A stretch of 6,917 bases of DNA from Saprospiraceae bacterium. Lineage in GTDB: Bacteria; Bacteroidota; Bacteroidia; Chitinophagales; Saprospiraceae. Shown here one piece after another: positions 1 through 6,033 of this stretch (positions are counted from its first letter, which is position 1; each line of letters begins with the position of its first letter). The notes below the pieces were generated by a model. The model was not told where the DNA came from. It saw only the letters and a program-made list of their open reading frames with translations, and made no database searches. Both the position numbers and the translations under genes were made by a program. The stretch covers positions 1 to 6,917 of the forward strand of contig SLDF01000408.1 in the NCBI GenBank assembly GCA_007125435.1. The letters run 5' to 3'.

Positions 1-49
1 CGGCGGGGTTTTTTGTTTCTTTTTTGACCTGCAGCAAAAAAGAAAAGGC
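1..49 (-). repeat. Interspersed repeat copy A (T-rich hairpin module, cut by window edge)
   Basis: The minus strand of 1-49 matches the plus strand of 3593-3622 in copy B at about 27 of 30 positions: CTTTTCTTTTT, GCTGC, GGT and AAAAAAGA are shared in the same order without gaps. The core is a perfect 11-bp inverted repeat, TTTCTTTTTTG at 16-26 against CAAAAAAGAAA at 35-45, with an 8-nt loop. The poly-T/poly-A arms could also act as a terminator. The GGGTGATGCCC module seen in copies B and C is absent on the side that is visible. Low-complexity arms inflate similarity, but the GCTGC-GGT loop also matches, which supports common origin. Confidence 0.5.
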
Positions 50-247
50 TAATAGATTATATAAAAAAAACAAGGGCAGATCAATAAAATGTTCACAGTC
101 ACATGTATGTATTTCTCACATTTTCTTATCAAGAAAAAATGCTATAAACCGATTATCCAATCATTGATCTTTAGAATTTTTATGTGTTAGTCCCCAGAAA
201 AAAGAAGTGATCCAAAAACTCTATTGGATAGATCAGGCTCGACCATG

Positions 248-289
248 ATAAAGTCCTTGCCTGAAAAATATTTCAGACAAGGACTTTAT
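248..289 (-). terminator. Long hairpin after the 573-codon gene, probable terminator
   Basis: A 12-bp perfect stem (ATAAAGTCCTTG at 248-259 against CAAGGACTTTAT at 278-289) is followed by one mismatch and a further 6 bp (CTGAAA/TTTCAG) closing on a 4-nt AATA loop. It begins 30 nt after the stop of the minus-strand gene at 319. There is no clean U-run after the stem on either strand, so it may act as a transcript-end stabiliser or a terminator of a less canonical kind. The stem itself is directly visible; its role is inferred from position. Confidence 0.55.
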
Positions 290-318
290 GATTGTTATAA
301 TAATCTTGTATGTGAATG

Positions 319-2040
319 CTACTTAATTATAATCAAATGCTTGCTACTTATCTTACGATCCGCTAAAATAGTCAAGGTATAGTCTCCTGAAGCAAGGTTC
401 AAATGTTCATTGATTATAGACAGGTGGTGGTATGTTTTGAAAAACACAATATTCCCTTTCATATCGGTTATTGTTAATTTGGTGCTATTATAAGGTTTCC
501 CCAAATCGATATTTATTTCACCAGAACTAGGGTTAGGATAGTAATTAAATTCGAGATCAAGTAAATTTCTATTAGTCACAGATGTAGTTTCTTCTTCTAA
601 AAACAGTTCAAGCATGTCACTGAATACTGTCTCCCCATTATAGATGGCATAGGATCTGATGAAGTATCTTTTATTTTCTTCGAACTCATCCAGGTCAATC
701 CAAAACTCTCCATTTTCTTCTGTTTCAACTTTACGGTTTGTCGACAGATCTGGCCAATAAGCGGTATCCCAAACAAAACCTACTTCTGATATATCCTCTG
801 TGCCTCTCAAAAGGATATTGCCTCTTATCTGCTTTGGTTCATCTTCCTCTCCATCAGTAAGTACGGTCATGACCGGTGGAACGACATGGCCATTTCGTCG
901 CAAGAAAGCTTCCCTGGCTGCAATCATTACATAATCAGAATCATACCTTCTGTCTAAAAGAATAGAGAGCACATCTACGGCTATAGAGTTACTTCGCATT
1001 TCGTGTATTTTATTTACAAGCTTTAATGGTGCAGCCTTAACAAGAATCTGATCGGAAGAAAACTCATAAGATAGATTAGTTGCCGATAAATGTTCAGAAA
1101 TAAATTCTTCATCTTCTAATATGTCCTGAAAGACTCTGAATATCCAAATGTCTAAACTGTCTGAAAACATAGGATCATCTACTTCTAAATCTATTAAAGT
1201 AGAAACTGAACTTTCAAAATCTAAGCAAAAGTGTTCGATTTCATTAAGATTATGGCCTGCACTCTCCAAATGTTCTATGAAGTTTGGATAGGTCTGATGC
1301 AAAGCTTGGTAAGAACTTTGCTTTCTTTGTTTAAACTTGTCATGAATAGCTCTTCTGAACTCAAAATTGGTAAAGAGGATGTGTAAATCCATTAAAAGCA
1401 AATTTTCATAAGCATCTATTTGATCTAGAAACATATTTTCATCTTCTAAGTCAAACAATATTTCTTCAAAGTTTTCTTCGAAAAAGTGTACATCATAGCC
1501 ATATTCTTCATCCAGACGTTCATCCATTTCATCTAAAAATGCTGAAAAAGCTACCTTAGATGATGGATTGTCAAAGTATTGTTCTAAATACCAAGGGAAA
1601 CTACTTTCTAACAAAGAATAACTCGACTGTCCGAGCCTAAGGTCTAAACTTGTTGAATTATCCAAAGTACGAACCAGTCTGCCACGTTCATAAATACGGG
1701 TAATGGTTGGACCTGAAGGATGCACCGTTGTGACTGATCTGCCATTTCTGACACCATTTTGAAAAGTTGCATTTTCAGTACTCCTCAATGATCCATCTGA
1801 ATTTTTTATTTGTATCGTCACTCCTCCCAGCCAAACACCATCTATTCTAGGGCCAGTTATAACCATTTGATTATCTGTGCCTACTATAGTTTGTGTCGTG
1901 GTGTATTTTTTTAGAGCATTGTCATATGTCATATTGGCAAATGCTGTAACTGCCATGTCAAGAGTATAGGAAGCTGCAAATACAATAAATATTGTCAAAA
2001 CAATTGCTGACAGAGAAAAACGAAAAGTATTATTTTTCAT
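319..2040 (-). CDS. Secreted T9SS-sorted protein with acidic helical middle and FN3-like domain
   Basis: The 573-residue product starts with a signal peptide (basic start, hydrophobic core about 9-23, possible cleavage after AFA at 33-35). Residues about 65-125 are Gly-rich strands with a weak MORN-like look (DGVWLGG, FQNGVRNG, YERGRLVRT). Residues about 150-325 are predicted helical and strikingly acidic (for example DEMDERLDEEYG near 170-181). Residues about 405-480 look like the Bacteroidota FN3-like domain (EVGFVWDT, then FIRSYAIYNGE). Residues about 495-573 are a type A T9SS sorting domain, with YYPNPSSGEINIDL near 500 and GDYTLTI before a basic end. By family knowledge, such proteins cross the outer membrane through T9SS and are released or anchored after cleavage of the tail. 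Its start overlaps the end of the upstream gene by 11 bp, suggesting translational coupling. I recognise no enzyme or ligand motif in the middle, so the function is unknown. Confidence 0.88.
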   Translation of the reverse strand: MKNNTFRFSLSAIVLTIFIVFAASYTLDMAVTAFANMTYDNALKKYTTTQTIVGTDNQMVITGPRIDGVWLGGVTIQIKNSDGSLRSTENATFQNGVRNGRSVTTVHPSGPTITRIYERGRLVRTLDNSTSLDLRLGQSSYSLLESSFPWYLEQYFDNPSSKVAFSAFLDEMDERLDEEYGYDVHFFEENFEEILFDLEDENMFLDQIDAYENLLLMDLHILFTNFEFRRAIHDKFKQRKQSSYQALHQTYPNFIEHLESAGHNLNEIEHFCLDFESSVSTLIDLEVDDPMFSDSLDIWIFRVFQDILEDEEFISEHLSATNLSYEFSSDQILVKAAPLKLVNKIHEMRSNSIAVDVLSILLDRRYDSDYVMIAAREAFLRRNGHVVPPVMTVLTDGEEDEPKQIRGNILLRGTEDISEVGFVWDTAYWPDLSTNRKVETEENGEFWIDLDEFEENKRYFIRSYAIYNGETVFSDMLELFLEEETTSVTNRNLLDLEFNYYPNPSSGEINIDLGKPYNSTKLTITDMKGNIVFFKTYHHLSIINEHLNLASGDYTLTILADRKISSKHLIIIK

Positions 2041-2530
2041 GGAATAAAATTTTATTTATTAATAACATAGCCAAGCCAAATCCAGCCAGTCCAAGGCTTA
2101 AATCCATCCAACAAAATGATCCACTCAGGACATTCAAGTATTGTAATGTTTCCCAGCCAATTGCAAGAATTATTGCAGTGCTCATCCAAATCCATTGCAA
2201 AAGCTTAGGGGCGCCATTCCAAATGATGCCGATAATCAAAGTGTAAGAAAATACCCATAAGCCCTGTGGCAATGAGTATACCATCCAATCTGGAGGAACA
2301 ATTCCAAGTCCATCGACAAAATTTCTTAGTCGTAATGACAAATATCCGATACCATAATCATTTAACGATACGAATATAGTTGGAACAGTACTTCTCCAAC
2401 CTCCATAAATTATTAAACCGGTGCAAAGAGCTATAAAAGCGGTGACCAATATTCCAATCAGGCTTATTGCTCTTACTATTTCATTATTTGAAAAGTTTAC
2501 TAATGGAATATGACGTGCTCCTCCAATCAT
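2030..2530 (-). CDS. Small four-helix inner-membrane protein, VanZ-like C-terminal half
   Basis: The 166-residue product has four hydrophobic segments at about 20-43, 84-104, 110-130 and 143-163. The loop between the first two (about 44-83) is long and is followed by DWMVYSLPQGLW. The last two helices carry GWETLQYL (E127, Q130) and then FCWMDLSLGLAGFGLAM (D143), which recalls the E..Q...D..N..G pattern of VanZ-like membrane proteins; this is a resemblance by eye, not a confirmed family. No signal peptide or lipobox is present. The gene begins 63 bp after the lipoprotein gene and its last 11 bp overlap the start of the T9SS-sorted gene, so the latter two are almost certainly co-transcribed. 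A partner role in the export or anchoring of that protein is only a guess from context. Confidence 0.8.
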   Translation of the reverse strand: MIGGARHIPLVNFSNNEIVRAISLIGILVTAFIALCTGLIIYGGWRSTVPTIFVSLNDYGIGYLSLRLRNFVDGLGIVPPDWMVYSLPQGLWVFSYTLIIGIIWNGAPKLLQWIWMSTAIILAIGWETLQYLNVLSGSFCWMDLSLGLAGFGLAMLLINKILFHEK

Positions 2531-2562
2531 TTTTTTATAATTACAGCTGATCTTCCTGTGGT

Positions 2563-2588
2563 AAAAAAAATTGACTCAGGTTTTCTGA
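2563..2588 (-). terminator. Weak stem plus T8 run between lipoprotein and membrane-protein genes
   Basis: Just after the lipoprotein stop, the minus strand can form a 4-bp stem (TCAG/CTGA, at 2585-2588 and 2576-2579, extendable by a wobble pair) with a 5-nt loop. Five nucleotides later comes an uninterrupted run of eight T (2570-2563). The short stem makes this at best a leaky terminator or attenuator. If active it would lower expression of the two downstream genes relative to the lipoprotein. Confidence 0.25.
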
Positions 2589-2593
2589 AACAC

Positions 2594-3292
2594 TTATTTC
2601 CACTCATAAATATATCTTGTATACATTGTGGTTTCTGCTGCACCATGACTTGCATAAATTCTTAATTCCTGCTGAGATCCTTCTGCGCCGACTCCCCAAC
2701 TATCCCCTGAAAAAACAACAGCCTTTCTTCCTGTATTATATGCTTCAGGACGAGTGCTTGGCATACCAAAACCAATATCGGTATATTTATTTTCGACCAG
2801 GTCAACCGGTTTTGTTATGACCATCTGAACTGGTATATTAAAATTCATATACATTCTAAGACTAATCCTTGTACCTAATCCACCTGTAACATTAGATAGT
2901 ACCTCTTGATTAACTTCAATATTAACATTCTGATCTGGTTTTATCTTGGAAGGCGGAGGCTCCCAAGTATAATATCCATGTAAATATTGCGGTGTACTCG
3001 GCGGCGTTGGATTAGGGTTTGTGACACTAATTTCCATACCTCTTTCTTCCTGTTTGGTATAATAGGAGGTATTCCCTCTGGTGGTTTGGAATTCACCCAA
3101 AGGCTCTTCTGACCATTCACCTGAAGAAAGTGAATTGTTCCAATATTCTGTCTTGATAAGTACCCATGAGGATGCAGGATCGCTATGATCATCCATATCG
3201 TCCATATCGTCTTTCTTGCAAGCACTTACCAAAACTAAAATTGCAAATAAAGTCAATAAGCCATAAGAAAAAACATTTGAACTAATTTTCAT
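2594..3292 (-). CDS. Predicted surface lipoprotein of unknown function
   Basis: The 232-residue product has a signal peptide (about 1-24) and a lipobox VSAC with the acylated cysteine at 25. The mature end reads CKKDDMDDMDD. A lysine followed by acidic residues directly after the cysteine matches the lipoprotein export signal known from Capnocytophaga and related Bacteroidota, which predicts display on the outer face of the outer membrane. The remainder (about 40-232) is rich in Ser, Thr, Tyr and alternating hydrophobic residues and looks like a beta-sandwich; a Pro-rich segment (NPNPTPPSTP) lies near 93-102. No catalytic or binding motif is recognised. The acidic linker is encoded by a perfect tandem 9-bp repeat at 3193-3210. 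The ATG at 3292 is the only start that gives an intact signal peptide. It is the first gene of the three-gene block; upstream only a weak promoter-like TACGTTTT (3341-3334) is seen. Confidence 0.85.
   Translation of the reverse strand: MKISSNVFSYGLLTLFAILVLVSACKKDDMDDMDDHSDPASSWVLIKTEYWNNSLSSGEWSEEPLGEFQTTRGNTSYYTKQEERGMEISVTNPNPTPPSTPQYLHGYYTWEPPPSKIKPDQNVNIEVNQEVLSNVTGGLGTRISLRMYMNFNIPVQMVITKPVDLVENKYTDIGFGMPSTRPEAYNTGRKAVVFSGDSWGVGAEGSQQELRIYASHGAAETTMYTRYIYEWK
3193..3210. repeat. Two tandem 9-bp units inside the lipoprotein gene
   Basis: CCATATCGT occurs twice back to back. On the coding strand this encodes the DDMDDM part of the acidic linker just after the lipidated cysteine. Because the unit is a multiple of three, gain or loss of a unit would change linker length without breaking the frame. 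Confidence 0.8.
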
Positions 3293-3796
3293 TTGTATAG
3301 AATTTTTGAGTTACCAGTTCCTGTCTTAAATGAAAAACGTAATTGTCGCACAATCAAAAATAAGTTTTCCTGCATTTGTTGGTTGTGATATATGTTACCA
3401 TCTGCAATGATTATTGTCATGAATTGAAAATGACCGCATGGTGAACTAAAGAAAAGGAATTATACAGATATCAGTAATTTGCTCCCTTTGGAGGTGGGTC
3501 AGCTCACAAACTTGTTGGTGAGGGGACAAGCTGTAACGGCCGAGCGACGAAAGGAGCGGGGTGATGCCCAAAGCGACAAAATGAAATGTAAACTTTTCTT
3601 TTTGGCTGCGGGTAAAAAAAGACGAAAGACCTCGCCACTGTGATTGTGAAGCCAAAATGCAAGGGCTACCTACTCACTGCTAAAACTCGCCTTGGGCTAT
3701 TTGTTTTCTATTCTATGAGCCTGATTGAGAATTGAAAAGACTATTGCTGAATCATGATGGATACACGAGAGATGAATGGTTTACTAAGTAAATACA
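3293..3796. other. 500-bp spacer without a gene
   Basis: This lies between yaaA (stop at 3797) and the lipoprotein gene (start at 3292), both on the minus strand. It contains repeat copy B (about 3486-3638). A small AT-rich hairpin TTTAC/GTAAA at 3780-3792 sits directly after yaaA and could help end its transcript. A weak promoter-like TACGTTTT on the minus strand (3341-3334) lies 42 nt before the lipoprotein start but has no well-spaced -33 element. The 69-codon open frame at 3655-3446 (minus) falls on the repeat and is treated here as part of it rather than as a gene. Confidence 0.65.
3486..3638 (+). repeat. Interspersed repeat copy B (longest copy in the window)
   Basis: Three modules can be seen. 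First, 3503-3522 forms a hairpin (CTCAC/GTGAG) within a stretch resembling the CCTCCAAAGG / CCCCTCACC type of intergenic repeat common in Bacteroidota genomes. Second, 3533-3586 aligns without gaps to 5936-5989 in copy C at 44 of 54 positions, including the identical 18-mer GGGTGATGCCCAAAGCGA at 3559-3576. Third, 3593-3622 matches the minus strand of 1-49 (copy A) and can fold through TCTTTTT/AAAAAGA. The outer limits are estimates. No transposase or target-site duplication is visible, so the mode of spread is unknown. Confidence 0.7.
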
Positions 3797-4561
3797 TTAA
3801 TCTATCGTAAAGTACAACTCCCCATCGCTGCTCATATCCGCATTGTACCTGTAATCATACACTTTCAATGACTTCAAGTCTTCTACGGTCTTGATTTTTT
3901 CGATGATGATCTGTCTGGCCATTTTTCCTCTGGCTTTTTTGGCATTGAAAGATATCACTTTGTATTTGCCATTTCGCTTTTCTTTAAAGTGGACATTGAT
4001 CAGTTTGCCATTTAACTCCTCCGGTTTAATGGCTTTGAAATACTCTTGGGATGCGAGGTTGAGTATAGAATCGCTCTTGGCAGATTCCAGGTCACTATTG
4101 ATCAATGTCGTGATTTGGCTGCCCCAGAATTCATAAAGATTTTTTGCTCTGCCGACCTTGAGGCTGGTACCCATTTCTAGCCGGTATGGGTGCATCATAT
4201 CCAGAGGCCTCAGCACGCCATAAAGCCCAGAGAGTATTCTGATATGATCCTGAGCATAGTCTAAGTCCTCATCTTCCAGTGTGTCTGCTTCCAGCCCTTG
4301 GTAGACATCTCCTTTAAAGGCTAGTATGGCTTGTTTTGCATTGTCGAAGGTGAATGGCCGATCATAAGTGATATAACGATCAGCGTTAAGCTTTGCCAGA
4401 TTGTCACTGATGTTCATCAGCGACTTTAGATTTTTGAGTGATTGTTTTCTTAGTACTTTTATCAGCTTGTCACTTTCTTCTGCAAATCTAATTTGACTGT
4501 GCTTCTTCACATCACTTGGGCCTTCATCTAAAGTCTTAGCAGGAGATAATAATACGATCAT
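3797..4561 (-). CDS. yaaA: Peroxide stress protein YaaA (UPF0246/DUF328 family)
   Basis: At 254 residues the product is full length for the family (Escherichia coli YaaA is close to 258). Family hallmarks are present in order: LLSPAKTL at the N-terminus (4-11), FKGDVYQGL near 83-91, ILSGLYGVLRPLD then HPYRLEMG near 109-131, LYEFWG near 142-147, NLASQEYFKA near 168-177 and GKMARQII near 212-219. In E. coli the protein is induced by OxyR during hydrogen peroxide stress and limits free intracellular iron, protecting DNA and proteins from Fenton damage; DNA binding has also been reported. It is cytoplasmic, with no signal peptide or membrane segment. The ATG at 4561 is firm because the family begins with M-[IL]-x-[IL]-L-S-P-A-K. 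The gene lies 61 bp behind the ferredoxin-type reductase on the same strand, with no clear promoter between, so co-transcription is likely. Confidence 0.96.
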   Translation of the reverse strand: MIVLLSPAKTLDEGPSDVKKHSQIRFAEESDKLIKVLRKQSLKNLKSLMNISDNLAKLNADRYITYDRPFTFDNAKQAILAFKGDVYQGLEADTLEDEDLDYAQDHIRILSGLYGVLRPLDMMHPYRLEMGTSLKVGRAKNLYEFWGSQITTLINSDLESAKSDSILNLASQEYFKAIKPEELNGKLINVHFKEKRNGKYKVISFNAKKARGKMARQIIIEKIKTVEDLKSLKVYDYRYNADMSSDGELYFTID

Positions 4562-4593
4562 TTCAAATCTTTATTTTTATGGTTGTCTTAGTA

Positions 4594-4606
4594 GCTCTTA
4601 TAGAGC
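4594..4606 (-). other. Small perfect hairpin between reductase and yaaA
   Basis: GCTCT and AGAGC form a 5-bp perfect stem with a 3-nt loop, 17 nt after the reductase stop. No T-run follows on the minus strand, so it is unlikely to terminate fully; it may be a processing or stability element in a shared transcript, or chance. Confidence 0.25.
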
Positions 4607-4622
4607 AGTGTATGGCTAATTG

Positions 4623-5735
4623 TTATACATCGTAGGTCAGCTCTATTTCATCTGTTTCACAGCGGGCCTGACAGGTCAGCACATAGCCTTCTTCTATCTC
4701 ATCATCGTCCAGTGCCAGGCAAGAATCCATTTTTACCGAACCACTGATCATCTTGGCCATACAGGTAGAGCAAGCACCCGATGAGCAAGAGTAAGGTGGA
4801 TCCAGCTTTTGGTCGATCAGCCCTTCTAATACCGTTTTTGATTTGGGTATTTCAAGGTCATGGGCCTCTCCATTGTAGTGTACCTTTGCCTTCACAAAGC
4901 CTTTTGGAGCTTCCTGACCTGACGAAGCCGGAGCACTATCATCTGATGTTGTGAAATACTCCCTGTGAACTTGTTTTTTGTCTACGCCCAGATTGAGCAG
5001 AAACTCTTCTGTATTCTTGATCATATCCCCAGGTCCACAGATGAAAAACTCAGCGGACTTATTCCCAAATGGGTGTTTGTTAAATAGTTTCTGCAGGAGC
5101 TTTGGCGTCAACATGCCCTTATGACTATCCATCAGCCCAGGACCGGACTTCTTAAATAATCCACCCAATAGGCTACCTGCCGGCTTTGATACATGTGACA
5201 GTGCATGTTCTACAAAAAACTGCCCTTCATACCGTTTAGCCATCTGTTCCAGTTCCTCATGAAAGATGATAGATTCTACGTCTCTATTTCCATAAAATAG
5301 AACCACTGTTGACAATGGCTCCACCTCTAACGTTGTCTTTATGAGTGACATAATCGGCGTAATACCGCTGCCACCAGCTATCATGTAGTAAATTTTTTTC
5401 TGCTCGGGGTGGAGCGGCGTGTAGAACTTGCCTTGTGGAGGGCTTACTTCCAGTTCATCGCCTTCTTTGATATCGTCGCAAATGAGCGAAGAGCCCCGTC
5501 CATCATCCACTTTTTTGACTGTGATTTGTAGCTTGTCCTCGAGCGGACTTGATGACATAGAGTAAGACCGTCTAAACTCCCCGCCATCATCCCTTAACTT
5601 CAAGGTGATATACTGCCCCTGCTTGAATGAAAATGTTTCTTCTAGCGGCTCCGGTACTTCAAAATGAACCGATACTGCTTGCTTAGTCTCTCTGACCAGT
5701 GATTTTACTCTTAGACTATGAAAGGTCTGCCCCAT
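4623..5735 (-). CDS. Flavin-dependent NAD(P)H reductase with C-terminal 2Fe-2S ferredoxin domain (PaaE-like)
   Basis: From the ATG at 5735 the product has 370 residues, close to PaaE-type proteins (about 350-360). Domains in order: an FAD-binding barrel (about 5-105) with the flavin motif RSYS at 56-59; a nucleotide-binding domain (about 113-262) with AGGSGITPIMS at 120-130, FYGNRD at 147-152 and CGPGDM at 233-238; a Ser/Ala/Pro linker (264-277); and a plant-type ferredoxin domain (about 280-370) whose cluster ligands are C317, C322, C325 and C355 (CSSGACSTC, then LTC). Such proteins pass electrons from NAD(P)H through FAD and 2Fe-2S to an oxygenase, desaturase or other acceptor in the cytoplasm. 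No paaABCD genes are seen, so the acceptor is unknown and the name paaE is not assigned. The frame stays open to an ATG at 5822 (29 more codons), but that extension is not family-like and would cover a promoter-like site, so 5735 is preferred. Confidence 0.92.
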   Translation of the reverse strand: MGQTFHSLRVKSLVRETKQAVSVHFEVPEPLEETFSFKQGQYITLKLRDDGGEFRRSYSMSSSPLEDKLQITVKKVDDGRGSSLICDDIKEGDELEVSPPQGKFYTPLHPEQKKIYYMIAGGSGITPIMSLIKTTLEVEPLSTVVLFYGNRDVESIIFHEELEQMAKRYEGQFFVEHALSHVSKPAGSLLGGLFKKSGPGLMDSHKGMLTPKLLQKLFNKHPFGNKSAEFFICGPGDMIKNTEEFLLNLGVDKKQVHREYFTTSDDSAPASSGQEAPKGFVKAKVHYNGEAHDLEIPKSKTVLEGLIDQKLDPPYSCSSGACSTCMAKMISGSVKMDSCLALDDDEIEEGYVLTCQARCETDEIELTYDV

Positions 5736-5764
5736 ATCACACGTTGATTTATGTTTACAGATGA

Positions 5765-5772
5765 CAAACGTA
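5765..5772 (-). promoter_or_regulatory. Possible Bacteroidota -7 element for the reductase/yaaA unit
   Basis: The minus strand reads TACGTTTG, an exact match to the TAnnTTTG consensus of the Bacteroidota primary sigma factor, 30 nt before the preferred start at 5735. No convincing -33 TTG is found at the usual spacing of about 17-23 nt, so this is only half a promoter. Its position supports the shorter reading frame. Confidence 0.35.
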
Positions 5773-5859
5773 GCAAATTTTAAATTGTTCTTGATTTGAT
5801 AGGGAAGAAGGCTGCACCTCAAAATATCGTTTTTTCTGGTAATGCATCAGCGATGTGAA

Positions 5860-5990
5860 AGGGTGGCGACGTCAGGAGCCAGACTCTGCGTAGCAATTGC
5901 GAAGCAGAGGCCGACCGTTTAGGGAGCCCTGTAACGTAGCGACCCGCCGACGACAGGAGGAGGGTGATGCCCAAAGCGATAAAATTAAAC
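5860..5990 (+). repeat. Interspersed repeat copy C
   Basis: The segment 5936-5989 aligns without gaps to copy B (3533-3586) at 44 of 54 positions, including the identical 18-mer GGGTGATGCCCAAAGCGA at 5962-5979. The left part differs from copy B: it carries a stem CTCTGC/GCAGAG (5884-5889 and 5904-5909) enclosing the palindrome GCAATTGC. Copy C therefore seems to be a mosaic that shares only one module with copy B. It lies between the MFS transporter and the reductase. The open frame on the minus strand at 6028-5819 falls on it and is not called as a gene. Outer limits are estimates. Confidence 0.65.
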
Positions 5991-5997
5991 ACATCCG

Positions 5998-6017
5998 TAA
6001 TAGGTGTCACACCCTTA
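5998..6017 (-). terminator. Possible hairpin after the MFS transporter gene
   Basis: Seventeen nucleotides after the stop codon, the minus strand can form an imperfect stem (TAAGGGTG against CACCTATTA, one bulge and one wobble pair) with a TGA loop. A T-rich stretch follows only after several nucleotides. It is a plausible but weak terminator, and it adjoins repeat copy C. Confidence 0.3.
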
Positions 6018-6033
6018 TCAAAATACAAATCTT

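Larger units (their letters stand above)
1..318. other. Gene-free, hairpin-rich AT-rich spacer
   Basis: No reading frame of useful length or gene-like character is visible on either strand. The stretch holds a partial repeat copy at 1-49, a 7-bp perfect hairpin at 121-137 (TTTTCTT/AAGAAAA, loop ATC), a 6-bp hairpin at 210-229 (ATCCAA/TTGGAT) and the long terminator-like hairpin at 248-289. Several hairpins in a row, together with poly-A and poly-T runs, fit the 3' end of the minus-strand gene that stops at 319. What lies to the left of the window cannot be seen, so it is not possible to say whether that neighbour is convergent or co-oriented. Confidence 0.6.

Noticed and set aside
1992..2246. 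Plus-strand open frame of 84 codons
   Set aside because: It is antisense to the membrane-protein gene, whose translation is clearly membrane-like; the plus-strand product has no recognisable features.
2617..2820. Plus-strand open frame of 67 codons
   Set aside because: Antisense shadow of the lipoprotein gene with no features of its own.
2941..3225. Minus-strand open frame of 94 codons in another frame of the lipoprotein gene
   Set aside because: The lipoprotein frame has a signal peptide and lipobox and covers the whole region; the other frame is a shadow.
3446..3655. 69-codon minus-strand open frame as a gene
   Set aside because: It coincides with repeat copy B, shares its peptide only with the other repeat copies, and shows no signal, domain or start context. 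Reported as a repeat instead.
3891..4136. Plus-strand open frame of 81 codons with hydrophobic stretches
   Set aside because: Antisense to yaaA, which is certain; the hydrophobicity reflects reverse reading of Lys/Glu-rich codons.
4623..5735. Naming the reductase paaE (phenylacetyl-CoA epoxidase reductase)
   Set aside because: Domain order fits, but no paaABCD genes are visible and many Bacteroidota reductases share this architecture.
3486..5990. Repeat copies as a CRISPR array or paired att sites
   Set aside because: Copies are 2.4 kb apart, imperfect and modular; there are no regular spacers, cas genes or integrase.
5819..6028. 69-codon minus-strand open frame as a gene
   Set aside because: It lies on repeat copy C, with the same reasoning; similarity to copy B is confined to the repeated block.
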